The notes: a model not told the origin generated them from the letters alone. DNA of 64,000 nucleotides from Actinomycetota bacterium (GCA_016870775.1 VGAK01000001.1:1-64000), one strand, 5' to 3'. Shown: positions 25,466-34,292, counted from the first letter of the stretch. Numbers and translations: made by a program.

Positions 25466-26086
25466 GTGCTGGCCGAAACCGTTTCCCTCGAGACGATCGA
25501 CGGCGTGCTGATCGAGGCGGACCTCGTGCGCACCGACACCGACCGGGCCAGAGCGACCCTGGTGATCGGTCATCCCCACCCCCTCCACGGAGGCGACCGC
25601 CACAACCACGTGGTGGCGGCGATGCAGCGCGCGGCCCATTCGCTCCGGTGTCATTCCGTCGCGGTCGACTTCCGCGGGGTGGGCAACTCGGGTGGGATGC
25701 ACGACGACGGGGACTCCGAGCGCCTCGATCTCGCCGCGGCGTGCGAGTTCGCCGACATGATCGAACCCGACGGACCGATCGTGATGGCCGGCTACTCGTT
25801 CGGTGCCGCCGTGGCCCTCGACACCACGCATCCACTCGTGGCGGCCTGGCTCGCCGTCGCACCACCGGCGGCCATGATCGCGCGCGGTCCACTCGCGGCA
25901 CGCAACCCGCGACCAAAGATGATCCTGTCCCCCGAGCACGACCAGTTCGGCGACCCCGACACCGTGGCACACGTGGTCAAGGACTGGAGGGACACGACCG
26001 TGTCGACGATCCAGGGGGTCGACCACTTCCTCGCTGTCGGTGCGCAAGCCGCAATCACCGCCGCACTCGCCGATCTTCTGGACTGA
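25466..26086 (+). CDS. alpha/beta hydrolase
   Basis: 206 aa. The fold is shown by LVIGHPHPLHGGDRHNHVV near the oxyanion site, VAVDFRGVGNSGG, the nucleophile elbow VMAGYSFGAAVAL (GxSxG with Ser), an acid region SPEHDQFGDPD, and the catalytic His in IQGVDHFLAVG. This layout resembles small cytosolic hydrolases of the YtmA/dienelactone-hydrolase-like type; no substrate can be proposed. The GTG is in leaderless context (TACCGT, 7 nt) and divergent from groES. It converges on hisF; the 65-bp gap has a short palindrome TGGTGCACCA at 26101-26110 but no convincing terminator. Confidence 0.85.
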   Translation: MLAETVSLETIDGVLIEADLVRTDTDRARATLVIGHPHPLHGGDRHNHVVAAMQRAAHSLRCHSVAVDFRGVGNSGGMHDDGDSERLDLAAACEFADMIEPDGPIVMAGYSFGAAVALDTTHPLVAAWLAVAPPAAMIARGPLAARNPRPKMILSPEHDQFGDPDTVAHVVKDWRDTTVSTIQGVDHFLAVGAQAAITAALADLLD

Positions 26087-26151
26087 GGCACGACCCCGGC
26101 TGGTGCACCATCACGTTCCCGGCGTGCGACGTCGGGGCCACCGATCCAGTC

Positions 26152-26925
26152 TCAGCGCGCGGGGCGCACGGCGATGCCCGCAGTCGCCATCGCCGCCTTT
26201 GCGTCACCGACGGTGAATTCACCGAAGTGGAAGATGCTCGCGGCGAGCACACCGGTCGCGCCGCCGCGCAGGACCCCCTCGCACAGGTGCGCGAGCGTGC
26301 CGACTCCACCGCTCGCGATCACCGGCACACCCACCGCCGCCGAGACCGCCGAGGTGAGTGCGATGTCGAACCCGTCGCGCGTGCCGTCGCGGTCCATCGA
26401 GGTGAGCAGGATCTCCCCCGCGCCGGAGGCGACCGCGCGCTCGGCCCAGCCCACCGCGTCGATGTCGGTGGGAGTGCGCCCCCCGTGCAGGTGCACGAGC
26501 CAGGCACGGCGGGACTCGTCCCACTTGGCGTCGATCGCACAGACCACGCACTGGGCCCCGAATTCGGCGGAGATCTCCCCGATCAGGGACGGTCTCTCCA
26601 CGGCCGAGGTGTTGACGCTCACCTTGTCGGCACCGGCCCGCAACAGCGCGCGTGCGTGCGACACCTCGCGGATGCCGCCGCCGACCGTGAACGGGATGAA
26701 GACCTGCTCGGCGGTGCGCGCCACCACGTCGAGCATCGTGTCGCGACCGTCCGACGACGCCGTGATGTCGAGGAACACCAACTCATCGGCGCCCTCGGCG
26801 TCGTAGCGAGAGGAGAGTTCGACCGGATCACCCGCGTCGCGGAGACCGACGAAGTTCACTCCCTTGACGACCCTGCCCCCGGTCACGTCTAGGCACGGGA
26901 TCACGCGCGCCACCACCCCGGTCAC
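26152..26925 (-). CDS. hisF: imidazole glycerol phosphate synthase, cyclase subunit
   Basis: 257 aa TIM barrel. [18 protein letters not shown] carries the catalytic Asp of the N-terminal half and VVCAIDAKW the second catalytic Asp; FTVGGGIR and SGGVGTLAH form phosphate-binding loops. With HisH it makes imidazole glycerol phosphate and AICAR from PRFAR and glutamine-derived ammonia. GTG at 26925 overlaps the hisA stop by 4 bp (GTGA). Last visible gene of the hisC-hisB-hisH-hisA-hisF cluster. Confidence 0.95.
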   Translation of the reverse strand: MTGVVARVIPCLDVTGGRVVKGVNFVGLRDAGDPVELSSRYDAEGADELVFLDITASSDGRDTMLDVVARTAEQVFIPFTVGGGIREVSHARALLRAGADKVSVNTSAVERPSLIGEISAEFGAQCVVCAIDAKWDESRRAWLVHLHGGRTPTDIDAVGWAERAVASGAGEILLTSMDRDGTRDGFDIALTSAVSAAVGVPVIASGGVGTLAHLCEGVLRGGATGVLAASIFHFGEFTVGDAKAAMATAGIAVRPAR

Positions 26926-27632
26926 CTGAGCACCTCCACGGCGCGCGCCACGTCGACGCGCCCCTCGTAGATCGCCCGACCCACGATCACACCCTCGAGC
27001 CCACCGACCGAGGCGAGCGCGATGAGATCGTCCTCGCCCCCCACTCCCCCGCTCGCCACAACCGGTGAGGGCGCCACACCCACCAATGCGCGCAGGCCCT
27101 CGACATCGGGACCCGTCAACATCCCGTCACGCGCGATGTCGGTGACGACGAACGCCGCGGCCCGGGGGAACTCACCCACGAGGTCCTCGATCCGCCGACC
27201 CGAAGACTCCGTCCAGCCGTCGACGGCCGCGACTCCCCCGCGGTGATCGAGACCCACCGCGACCGCGACGATGTCGGCGACCACCGAGACGAGCCCCGGG
27301 TCGCGCACGGCGGCCGACCCCATCACCACCCGCGCCACCCCGGCCCGGGCGAGCTCGTCGGCGTCGGCGGCGCTGCGCACGCCGCCCCCGCATTGCACCC
27401 GTGCCGCACCCGAGAGGTGCCGCGCGACGCGCGCGATGGTTGCCCGGTTGGTCGGGGCACCCGTTCGCGCCGCGTCGAGGTCGACGAGGTGGACCCACTC
27501 GGCCCCGGCCGCCGCGAACGACTCGGCAACGGACACAGGATCGTCCCCATAGGTCGTGACCGCGCCGTAGTCACCCTGGCGCAGACGCACGACCGCACCG
27601 TCGAGGAGATCGATCGCGGGATACAGCCTCAC
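26922..27632 (-). CDS. hisA: phosphoribosylformimino-AICAR isomerase (HisA; possible dual-function PriA)
   Basis: 236 aa (beta/alpha)8 barrel. [20 protein letters not shown] holds the catalytic Asp, [16 protein letters not shown] and [10 protein letters not shown] the phosphate loops, and [15 protein letters not shown] the second catalytic Asp. In many actinobacteria without trpF, the homologue PriA also isomerises phosphoribosylanthranilate; whether this one does cannot be told here. GTG at 27632 overlaps the hisH stop by 4 bp. The longer open frame upstream is antisense-like noise across hisH. Confidence 0.94.
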   Translation of the reverse strand: MRLYPAIDLLDGAVVRLRQGDYGAVTTYGDDPVSVAESFAAAGAEWVHLVDLDAARTGAPTNRATIARVARHLSGAARVQCGGGVRSAADADELARAGVARVVMGSAAVRDPGLVSVVADIVAVAVGLDHRGGVAAVDGWTESSGRRIEDLVGEFPRAAAFVVTDIARDGMLTGPDVEGLRALVGVAPSPVVASGGVGGEDDLIALASVGGLEGVIVGRAIYEGRVDVARAVEVLR

Positions 27633-28255
27633 GCGCGCGCCGCCACGCTGACGAAGTTCGCCAGGAGCGCAAGACCCGACGCGCCCGACTTCTCGGGATG
27701 GAACTGCACCGCAAAGATCGGGCCCGAGCGGAACGCCGCGTTCACCGACGCGCCGTAGTCGACGGTGGCGGCCACGACCACCGGATCCGCAGGGACGCCG
27801 TGGAGCGAGTGCACGAAGTACATCCACGGCTCGGGCCCGAGCCCGGCGAACATCGGGTCGTCCCCGGTGGGTCGGAGGCGGTTCCATTGCATCTGCGGCC
27901 GCGGCAGCGACTCGGGAAGCCACCCGACATTGCCGGCGATGATGCCGAGCCCGGGCACTCCGGGACTCTCGTCGCTCGTGGAGAACAACATCTGCATCCC
28001 GACGCAGATGCCGAGGAAGGGGACCCCGCCGGTGGCCGCATCGCGCACGGGATCCTCGAGGTCGGCGGCACGCAGCGACTCCATGCAGGCGCCGAACGCG
28101 CCGACACCGGGCAGCACCACCGCGTCGGCCGCAGAGATCGTGGCTGAGTCGGAGGTCAGTGACGCCGCGGCCCCACACCTCTCCAGCGCCTTCTGGGCCG
28201 AGCGCAGGTTGCCGATGCCGTAGTCGACGACGGCGATGCGCGGCACCGGACTCAT
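27629..28255 (-). CDS. hisH: imidazole glycerol phosphate synthase, glutaminase subunit
   Basis: 208 aa class I glutamine amidotransferase. IAVVDYGIGNLRSAQKAL starts the protein; the nucleophile Cys lies in FLGICVGMQMLF, and the His-Glu pair in FAVQFHPEKSG. It supplies ammonia to HisF. ATG 28255 is preferred because the conserved fold begins right after it; GTG 28279 is an alternative that would nearly abut hisB. No clear ribosome site is visible for either, consistent with coupling to upstream translation. Confidence 0.93.
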   Translation of the reverse strand: MSPVPRIAVVDYGIGNLRSAQKALERCGAAASLTSDSATISAADAVVLPGVGAFGACMESLRAADLEDPVRDAATGGVPFLGICVGMQMLFSTSDESPGVPGLGIIAGNVGWLPESLPRPQMQWNRLRPTGDDPMFAGLGPEPWMYFVHSLHGVPADPVVVAATVDYGASVNAAFRSGPIFAVQFHPEKSGASGLALLANFVSVAARA

Positions 28256-28300
28256 CGTGGCGTCGGACTCAACGCGCACCCGGGGCGCACGCGCGGCACC

Positions 28301-28891
28301 TCACAGGGTCCCCTTCGTGGAGGGCACCCCGGTCGACTCGACCCGGATCGCGTCGCGGAGGCAGCGCGCGAGTCCCTTGAAGGTGGCCTCGATGATGTGG
28401 TGAACGTTCCGGCCCGCCTTGAGGTTCACGTGCAGCGTGATCTGTGCGCTCGTGGCGAGCGAGGACACCGCATGCTCGGCGAGGGAGGGATCGAAGGGCG
28501 GGTTGCCGAGGGGGAGGCACTCGGGCAGCGGCACATTCCACTCCACATGGGACCGACCGGAGAGATCGAGTGCCACCTCCACGAGAGCCTCATCGAGTGG
28601 ATACAGACCGCTCGCGAACCGCCGCACCCCGGCCTTGTCCCCGAGCGCGGTGCGCAGGGCCTCGCCCACCGCGAGCGCCACGTCCTCGACGGTGTGGTGG
28701 GTGTCGATGTGCAGATCACCGGTCGCGGCGATCCCCAGATCGAATCCACCGTGGCGCGCCAACTGCTCGAGCATGTGGTCGTAGAACGGGATGCCGGTGG
28801 AGATGTCGGACGAACCCGATCCATCGAGGTCGAGACGAACCTGGATCGAGGTCTCCTTGGTGTTGCGGGTCACGGTCGCGGTGCGGGGCAT
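28301..28891 (-). CDS. hisB: imidazoleglycerol-phosphate dehydratase
   Basis: 196 aa, the monofunctional dehydratase. Metal-binding motifs typical of IGPD appear twice: FYDHMLEQLARHGGFDL and IDTHHTVEDVALAVG, then SLATSAQITLHV and NVHHIIEATFKGLARCLRDA. There is no N-terminal histidinol-phosphatase domain, so the phosphatase must be a separate enzyme. ATG 28891 has GAGACT 6 nt upstream, a weaker form of the leaderless box, so an internal promoter is possible; the gap to hisC is 52 bp. The open frame before 28891 is not conserved-looking. Confidence 0.94.
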   Translation of the reverse strand: MPRTATVTRNTKETSIQVRLDLDGSGSSDISTGIPFYDHMLEQLARHGGFDLGIAATGDLHIDTHHTVEDVALAVGEALRTALGDKAGVRRFASGLYPLDEALVEVALDLSGRSHVEWNVPLPECLPLGNPPFDPSLAEHAVSSLATSAQITLHVNLKAGRNVHHIIEATFKGLARCLRDAIRVESTGVPSTKGTL

Positions 28892-28943
28892 GGGCACAGT
28901 CTCGCCGTTCGCGGGGTGCTTCGGCGCGCCAATTCGCGCGGCC

Positions 28944-30011
28944 TCAGCCGCGCACCCCGGCGAGAACCCTGCCGAGCGCCCCGAGAAAGATTCCGTTCTC
29001 CTCGCCACTGCCCACCGTGACCCGCAGGCACCCGGCGAGACGATCCCAACCCGAGCAGTCGCGCACGAGCACACCCTCGGCGAGCAGTCCGTTCCACACC
29101 GCCGGAGCATCATCGGTGCGGAACAGCACGAAATTCGCCCCCGACGGGAACACCTCGAGGCCGAGCGCCCCGAGACCCTCCTCGATGCGACGCCTCTCGG
29201 AGCAGATCACCGCGACGCGCTCGTTCATCTCGGCGACGTGGCCGAGGGCGGCCATTGTCGCGGCCTGCTTGAACGCATCGAGGTGGTACGGCAGGACCGC
29301 GACCGAGAGGGCCTCGACGACCGCGGCGGGCGCGATCGCGTACCCCACACGGAGCGCGGCGAGCGAGAGGGTCTTGGAGAACGTGCGGGTGACCACGAGG
29401 TTGGGGTGCTGGTTCACCATCGGCACCGCCGACCACTCGGAGAACTCGGCGTAGGCCTCGTCGACGACAACGAGGGCATCGGTCGCGCCGAGGAGCGCCT
29501 CGAGATTCGCGCGCGGCTCCACGGTGCCGGTCGGGTTGTTCGGGTTGCAGAGCATCGTGATGGACGGTGAATGCTCCGACACCACGCGGCGCACCTCGCG
29601 CGCGTCGAGAGTGTGGTCGTCGCGGCGCTCACCACTGACCACCGTCGCCCCGGTGACGCGGGCGATCTGTGCGTACATCTGATAGGTCGGCTCGAAGGTC
29701 GCCACGGTGCGGCCGGCACCGCCGTAGGCCAGCATGATCGTCTGGAGGACCTCGTTCGAGCCGTTCGCGACGAATATGTTCCCCGGCTCCACGCCGTGGC
29801 GGCTCGCGATGACGGCGCGCAGACCGGTCGCCTCGCGATCCGGATAACGGTTCCATGCGGTCCGGCCCGCGACCGCGGCGAGCTCCTCCACCCACGCGGT
29901 CGGCGGGGGGAACGGTGACTCGTTGGTGTTCAGGCGAACAGCGACCTCGACCTGGGGTGAGTGGTAGCCCGACATCGCGCGGATGTCGTCGCGGGGCGAT
30001 GGTCCGGTCAT
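28944..30011 (-). CDS. hisC: histidinol-phosphate aminotransferase
   Basis: 355 aa class I/II aminotransferase. VRLNTNESPFPPP (typical HisC N-terminus), ANGSNEVLQTIMLAYGG, CNPNNPTGT, VVDEAYAEFS and the PLP lysine in VTRTFSKTLSLAALRVGY are all present. It transaminates imidazole acetol phosphate to histidinol phosphate. ATG at 30011 lies 8 nt after TAGGTT, which I take as the promoter of the hisCBHAF cluster. hisG, hisD and hisE are not in the window. Confidence 0.93.
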   Translation of the reverse strand: MTGPSPRDDIRAMSGYHSPQVEVAVRLNTNESPFPPPTAWVEELAAVAGRTAWNRYPDREATGLRAVIASRHGVEPGNIFVANGSNEVLQTIMLAYGGAGRTVATFEPTYQMYAQIARVTGATVVSGERRDDHTLDAREVRRVVSEHSPSITMLCNPNNPTGTVEPRANLEALLGATDALVVVDEAYAEFSEWSAVPMVNQHPNLVVTRTFSKTLSLAALRVGYAIAPAAVVEALSVAVLPYHLDAFKQAATMAALGHVAEMNERVAVICSERRRIEEGLGALGLEVFPSGANFVLFRTDDAPAVWNGLLAEGVLVRDCSGWDRLAGCLRVTVGSGEENGIFLGALGRVLAGVRG

Positions 30012-30041
30012 CAACGATGAACCTAGCCAGTGCAACCGGGC

Positions 30042-30251
30042 TCAGCGTGCGAGTTTCTCGGCGCGTGCGAGCAGTCGCTGCGCGGCGCGCAGACCGCGCT
30101 CGGCTTCCCACATCGCCGACACGAGCTCCCCGTCGTCCCCGTCCGCACCGAACTTGACGACGAGCTCCGCGACACGAACCCTGTAGCGCTCCACACCCTC
30201 GGCGGCCGCCGACAACTCGGCACGCACCACCTCGGGACTCGCACCGGACAC
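30042..30251 (-). CDS. small helical protein of unknown function
   Basis: 69 aa, predicted nearly all alpha-helical (SPEVVRAELSAAAEGVERY, then SAMWEAERGLRAAQRLLARA), charged, without Cys or membrane segments. I know no family. Evidence that it is real: the GTG at 30251 sits 6 nt after TAGGGT, a perfect leaderless-type box, whose TAG is the stop codon of the upstream nth gene. It lies between nth and hisC on the same strand and ends 30 bp before the hisC start. Confidence 0.6.
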   Translation of the reverse strand: MSGASPEVVRAELSAAAEGVERYRVRVAELVVKFGADGDDGELVSAMWEAERGLRAAQRLLARAEKLAR

Positions 30252-30260
30252 GGCTCGACC

Positions 30261-30929
30261 CTACTTGCCCGACTTCTTCGTGGGAGGCGCCACCTGCGAT
30301 GACGGGCAGATGTCGGCGAGCTCGCACTCCGCGCACCGTGGCTTGCGGGCATCACAGACGCGACGGCCATGCAGGATCAGCCGGAGACCGAATCTCCCCC
30401 ACTCGGCCGGGGGCAGGAACGCGTTCAGTTCCCTCTCCACCTTCACCGGGTCCTCCTCCGCGGTCAGCCCGAGACGGCGGGAGAGACGCCCGACGTGGGT
30501 GTCGACCGCGAGACCCGGGAGATCATGGACGACGCTGCGCAGCACGTTGCCCGTCTTGCGCCCGACTCCGGGCAGGGTGACGAGGTCCTCGAGCTCGACG
30601 GGGATCTCACCGCCGTAGTGGTCCACCACGCGGCGCGCCATGCCGACCAGGTTGCGCGCCTTGCTCGCGTAGAACCCCGTCGAGCGCACGATCCTCTCGA
30701 CCTCGGCGACATCGGCCTCGGCGAGATCGTGCGGGGTGGGAAAGCGGGCGAAGAGCGACGGCGTCACCATGTTCACCCGTGCGTCGGTGCATTGCGCGGA
30801 CAGGATGGTCGCGGCCAGCAGTTCGTAGGCGTTCGAGTGCGTGAGTTCGCACACGGCCTCGGGATAGAGCACCGCGAGCCTCGCGGCGACCTCTCTGGCT
30901 CGCCCCGCTGGCGTCCTCGGCTTTCCCAT
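30261..30929 (-). CDS. nth: endonuclease III (DNA glycosylase/AP lyase)
   Basis: 222 aa. The helix-hairpin-helix VTLPGVGRKTGNVLRSV carries the catalytic Lys, AVDTHVGRLSRRLG the catalytic Asp, and the C-terminal C-X6-C-X2-C-X5-C cluster (CDARKPRCAECELADIC) binds a 4Fe-4S centre. It removes oxidised pyrimidines in base excision repair. ATG at 30929 is 7 nt from TACCTT in the shared divergent promoter with mshD. Reading upstream of 30929 adds only antisense sequence of mshD. Confidence 0.93.
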   Translation of the reverse strand: MGKPRTPAGRAREVAARLAVLYPEAVCELTHSNAYELLAATILSAQCTDARVNMVTPSLFARFPTPHDLAEADVAEVERIVRSTGFYASKARNLVGMARRVVDHYGGEIPVELEDLVTLPGVGRKTGNVLRSVVHDLPGLAVDTHVGRLSRRLGLTAEEDPVKVERELNAFLPPAEWGRFGLRLILHGRRVCDARKPRCAECELADICPSSQVAPPTKKSGK

Positions 30930-30953
30930 CGCACCGAAGGTACCCTGACGGAC
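30930..30953. promoter_or_regulatory. bidirectional leaderless promoter of nth and mshD
   Basis: Within 24 bp, AAGGTACCCT (30937-30946) reads as TACCTT on the minus strand and TACCCT on the plus strand. The two boxes share the TA at 30941-30942, and each is exactly 7 nt from its start codon (ATG 30929, GTG 30954). Same geometry as at 25.4 kb. Confidence 0.77.
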
Positions 30954-31880
30954 GTGAGAGCACTCGATGTGAAGCGTGAGATGGACTCCACCAGCATCGA
31001 GAAAGTCTCGGCTCTTCTCACCGCGGCATGGAACGCCGACGCCTCCCGTCCGCTCTCGGACCATCTCTGGCTCGACCTGCGCGAGGGCGGGCGACGCGGG
31101 TTCGCCGGCATCCTCATGCACGAGGACCACCACGACCACCTGATCGCCTACTGCCAGATCTCGCGCGGCAACTCATCGTGGTCGCTCGACCTCGTCGTGC
31201 ACCCGCATCACCGGTACGACTCCCACGAGATCGCGCCGGTCCTGATCGAGACCGCCCTCGAAGTCGTCGCCGAGGAGGGTGGCGGCCACGTGCACTGGTG
31301 GGTGTTCGAGCCCACCAATCTCCACGCGGCACTTGCCCGTGACGCCGGGTTCACGCCGGGCCGACGCCTTCTCCAGATGCGCGTGCCCCTCCCGCTCGGG
31401 GGTCCGGCGCCGTCGCTGACCGTCGAGCCGTTCCGGCCGGGCATCGACGACGACGAGTGGCTCGCCCTCAACAATGCGGCCTTCGCCCACCACCCCGAAC
31501 AGGGCGGCTGGGACCGGGGCGTCCTGAGTGCCCGGTTTAGCGAGGCGTGGTTCGATCCGGCGGGATTCCTCGTCAACCGCCGTGACGGGGCGATGTCGGG
31601 CTTTTGCTGGACCAAGATCCACTCCGACAACGGATCGGTCGACGACAAGGGTCGACCGATGGGCGAGATCTACGTGATAGCAGTGCACCCCTCGGCCACG
31701 GGCGGCGGCCTCGGCACCGATCTCGTGCGCGCGGGTCTGGCCCATCTCGCGTCGCGCGGTCTGGCCACCGCGATGCTCTACGTCGACGAGGACAACACCT
31801 TCGCCGTCTCGATGTACCGGCGACTCGGGTTCTTCGCACATCACACCGAGGTCGCCTTCGTCGGGGACGTCAATCCGTGA
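30954..31880 (+). CDS. mshD: mycothiol synthase (two-domain GNAT acetyltransferase)
   Basis: 308 aa with two GNAT domains. The first (about residues 1-140) is degenerate; the second has the acetyl-CoA loop in EIYVIAVHPSATGGGLGTDL and the MshD-like ATAMLYVDEDNTFAVSMYRRLGF near the end. MshD acetylates Cys-GlcN-Ins, the last step of mycothiol, the actinobacterial low-molecular-weight thiol, so this gene is a good lineage marker. GTG 30954 was chosen because TACCCT lies 7 nt upstream. It shares a divergent promoter with nth and overlaps rlmN by 4 bp. A generic GNAT enzyme is the alternative. Confidence 0.84.
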   Translation: MRALDVKREMDSTSIEKVSALLTAAWNADASRPLSDHLWLDLREGGRRGFAGILMHEDHHDHLIAYCQISRGNSSWSLDLVVHPHHRYDSHEIAPVLIETALEVVAEEGGGHVHWWVFEPTNLHAALARDAGFTPGRRLLQMRVPLPLGGPAPSLTVEPFRPGIDDDEWLALNNAAFAHHPEQGGWDRGVLSARFSEAWFDPAGFLVNRRDGAMSGFCWTKIHSDNGSVDDKGRPMGEIYVIAVHPSATGGGLGTDLVRAGLAHLASRGLATAMLYVDEDNTFAVSMYRRLGFFAHHTEVAFVGDVNP

Positions 31881-32938
31881 GCACCGGACTCTTCGACCCG
31901 GACCGCGCGGGACTGGCGACACTGCTCGACGGCGAGCCGCGCTACCGGCTCGACCAGGTGTGGTCCGGGCTCTATGAGCAGTTCGCCGAGCCGGCCGACA
32001 TCACCACCCTGCCGGCGCCGCTCCGCGACAGGATCGCCGAGGCCCTGCCGGTGTCGCTGCACGAGGAGCGGCGGAGCGTGTCCGATGGTGGCGACACGGT
32101 CAAGTTCCTCTGGCGCCTGCGGGAGGGCTGGCACCCGATCGAGACCGTTCTCATGTACTACGACGACCGTGCGACGGTGTGCGCGAGCACCCAGGCCGGA
32201 TGCGCCATGGGGTGCGGGTTCTGTGCGACGGGACAGGCGGGCTTCACGCGCCACTTGTCGGTCGGCGAGATCGTCGAGCAGGTGGTGCGCGCGGCACGCG
32301 AGGCCCGCCGCAGGAACCGCCGCATCGACAACGTGGTGTTCATGGGAATGGGTGAGCCGCTCGCCAACCTCGAGGCGACGTGGGGCGCCGTCGAGCGCCT
32401 CCACGGCGACATCGGGATCTCCGCGCGCCATCTCACGATCTCCACCGTCGGGATCGTCCCGGGCATCCGCTCACTCGCCGAACGACCGCTCCCGGTGAAC
32501 CTGGCAGTTTCCCTGCACGCGGCGCGCAACGACCTGCGCGACGACCTCGTGCCGATCAACGTGCGCTACCCCATCGAGGATCTCCTCGACGCCTGCGGCG
32601 ACTACCTCTCGGTGAAGAACCGTCGGATCACATTCGAATGGGCACTGATCGACTCGGTCAACGACACCGATCGTGACGCGCGCGAACTGGCCGACCTGTG
32701 CGTGCGACTGCGACCGGCCGCCCACGTGAACCTGATCCCGCTGAACCCCACCCCCGGATGGCCAACGAGGGGCTCGGCCCCCGGGCGCGTGGCCGCATTC
32801 CGATCGTGCCTCGAATCGCTCGGGGTCAACGCCACGATCCGGCGGAACCGCGGCACCGAGATCGACGCCGCGTGCGGCCAACTCGCGGCTGGTCAGCCAG
32901 TGAGCGCGCCCCTTCGCCGCCGCCCCGACACCGTGTGA
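31877..32938 (+). CDS. rlmN: 23S rRNA (adenine2503-C2)-methyltransferase / tRNA methyltransferase
   Basis: 353 aa radical-SAM enzyme. The CxxxCxxC cluster is at Cys109, Cys113 and Cys116 (GCAMGCGFCATGQAG), followed by VVFMGMGEPLANL, VNLAVSLHAARNDLRDDL, and the C-terminal NRGTEIDAACGQLA whose Cys carries the methylene intermediate. RlmN methylates A2503 of 23S rRNA and A37 of some tRNAs. GTG at 31877 overlaps the mshD stop (GTGA), giving a coupled mshD-rlmN pair. Confidence 0.95.
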   Translation: MSTGLFDPDRAGLATLLDGEPRYRLDQVWSGLYEQFAEPADITTLPAPLRDRIAEALPVSLHEERRSVSDGGDTVKFLWRLREGWHPIETVLMYYDDRATVCASTQAGCAMGCGFCATGQAGFTRHLSVGEIVEQVVRAAREARRRNRRIDNVVFMGMGEPLANLEATWGAVERLHGDIGISARHLTISTVGIVPGIRSLAERPLPVNLAVSLHAARNDLRDDLVPINVRYPIEDLLDACGDYLSVKNRRITFEWALIDSVNDTDRDARELADLCVRLRPAAHVNLIPLNPTPGWPTRGSAPGRVAAFRSCLESLGVNATIRRNRGTEIDAACGQLAAGQPVSAPLRRRPDTV

Positions 32939-32974
32939 TCCGGCGCACAGTCGGGACTCGGAGTGGTCCGGGCC

Positions 32975-33319
32975 TCAGTGGCGCAGGTGGCGCGGGTTCG
33001 CAACCCGCACCTTGTCCTCCACGGCACCGCGCAACTCGGCCAGCACCGCGCCGAGGTCGCCGTCGAACCGGCCGTCCCTGATCGCTCCCGCCAGTGAGGC
33101 ATCGTCTGCGTGGCCGAGCCGCGCCAGCCGCTGCGCGTGTCGCTCGGCCTGTTCGGGGCCGAGATCGATCTCGCGCAGGACGATGTCGAGCGAGTTCACT
33201 GCGACGCGCGCATGGAACTGGAGGCGTCCCTCGACCTGGGCCATGACGTCGTTCTCGATCCACTCGCGGACCGACTCGACGAGCTCGGCCACCGTCGGGC
33301 GATCGTGCGGCTCGGTCAT
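32975..33319 (-). CDS. DUF6285 domain-containing protein
   Basis: 114 aa, soluble and mostly helical (TVAELVESVREWIENDVM, FHARVAVNSLDIVLREIDLG). Proteins of this kind are regularly encoded immediately after APH-like phosphotransferases and near acyl-CoA dehydrogenases in actinobacteria and proteobacteria; the biochemical role is unknown. The ATG follows the phosphotransferase stop by only 4 bp, so the two are surely co-translated. Converges on rlmN with 36 bp between stops. Confidence 0.76.
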   Translation of the reverse strand: MTEPHDRPTVAELVESVREWIENDVMAQVEGRLQFHARVAVNSLDIVLREIDLGPEQAERHAQRLARLGHADDASLAGAIRDGRFDGDLGAVLAELRGAVEDKVRVANPRHLRH

Positions 33320-33323
33320 GTCA

Positions 33324-34292
33324 TCAACCCCCCATCAATTCCTCGAGCAGGACCACGAGGTCGTACTCGTTCTCGCACACCCGCCGGCCGATCGCGGCCA
33401 GCTCGTGGCTGCGCACGACACCCTTCAGGTGCGTCTGGGCCTGCATGATGCACATGATCCCCCACTTGAGCGTCCCGAGCGCCTCCCACCACCGCAGCGC
33501 CGCGGTCGTGGCGGTCGTCCCCGACTCTGCGGTCCAGGCCTCGAGGATCTCGTCGTAGCCGGAGAGTCCGGCGGCGGGTCGCGCACCCCCGAAACGCCAC
33601 GCGCGCACGCACATCCAGCCGAGGTCCTCGAGCGGATCTCCCAGGTGTGCCAGTTCCCAGTCGAGCACCGCCGCGAGTCCGTCGCGGTCCACGATCATGT
33701 TCCCGAGCCGGAAGTCGCCGTGCACCACCCTCGGTGCCGACATCGGTGGCCGGTGCGACTCGAGCCACCGGAACGCCACCTCGAAGACCGGGTGCGCCTC
33801 GCCGGTGGCATCGAGCACCGCGCGGTACTGCCCCAACTGATCGTCGGCGACGAGACCCGGCACGTCGGCGGGGTCGATCCGTGAGATCCGCGCGGCGGCA
33901 CGGGCCATCTGGGTGGCCAGCGTCCCGCGCGCGCCGGCGTACTCCTCGTCGCGCAGGATCTTTCGCGCGATGGTCTCGCCCGGCACCGCGCGCACCACCA
34001 TGAACGGTCGCTCGAGAGCGGCGGACTCCGATCCGTCCACGATCAGCTCGGGCACCGGCACCCCCGCGCGCGCCGCGGCGCACAGCACGGCAGTCTCGGT
34101 CGCCAGGCCCCGGAGCGCACCGGGTCTGGCCCGCTGCAGCACGAACCGACCCTGACCCGAGTCGAACATCCAGGTCTCGCGCGAGGCACCCCCCGAGAGT
34201 CTCCGCAGATCCGTCACCGTCGCATCGCCGGTCGCCCCGGCCATCACCGCTGCGAGCGGCGCCGCGAGTGCTTCCCGCTCGCCGCCCGCCAT
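33324..34292 (-). CDS. APH-like phosphotransferase family protein (ACAD10/11 type)
   Basis: 322 aa protein-kinase-like fold. The catalytic loop is VVHGDFRLGNMIVD and the metal motif VLDWELAHLGDPLEDLGW; the N-terminal lobe has LRRLSGGASRETWMF. In ACAD10/11 and bacterial relatives this domain phosphorylates 4-hydroxyacyl-CoAs so that an acyl-CoA dehydrogenase can remove the phosphate; the companion dehydrogenase is not in the window. ATG 34292 has CAAAGT 6 nt upstream, overlapping the TACTTT box of the divergent ABC gene. Antibiotic phosphorylation is unlikely given the DUF6285 partner. Confidence 0.83.
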   Translation of the reverse strand: MAGGEREALAAPLAAVMAGATGDATVTDLRRLSGGASRETWMFDSGQGRFVLQRARPGALRGLATETAVLCAAARAGVPVPELIVDGSESAALERPFMVVRAVPGETIARKILRDEEYAGARGTLATQMARAAARISRIDPADVPGLVADDQLGQYRAVLDATGEAHPVFEVAFRWLESHRPPMSAPRVVHGDFRLGNMIVDRDGLAAVLDWELAHLGDPLEDLGWMCVRAWRFGGARPAAGLSGYDEILEAWTAESGTTATTAALRWWEALGTLKWGIMCIMQAQTHLKGVVRSHELAAIGRRVCENEYDLVVLLEELMGG

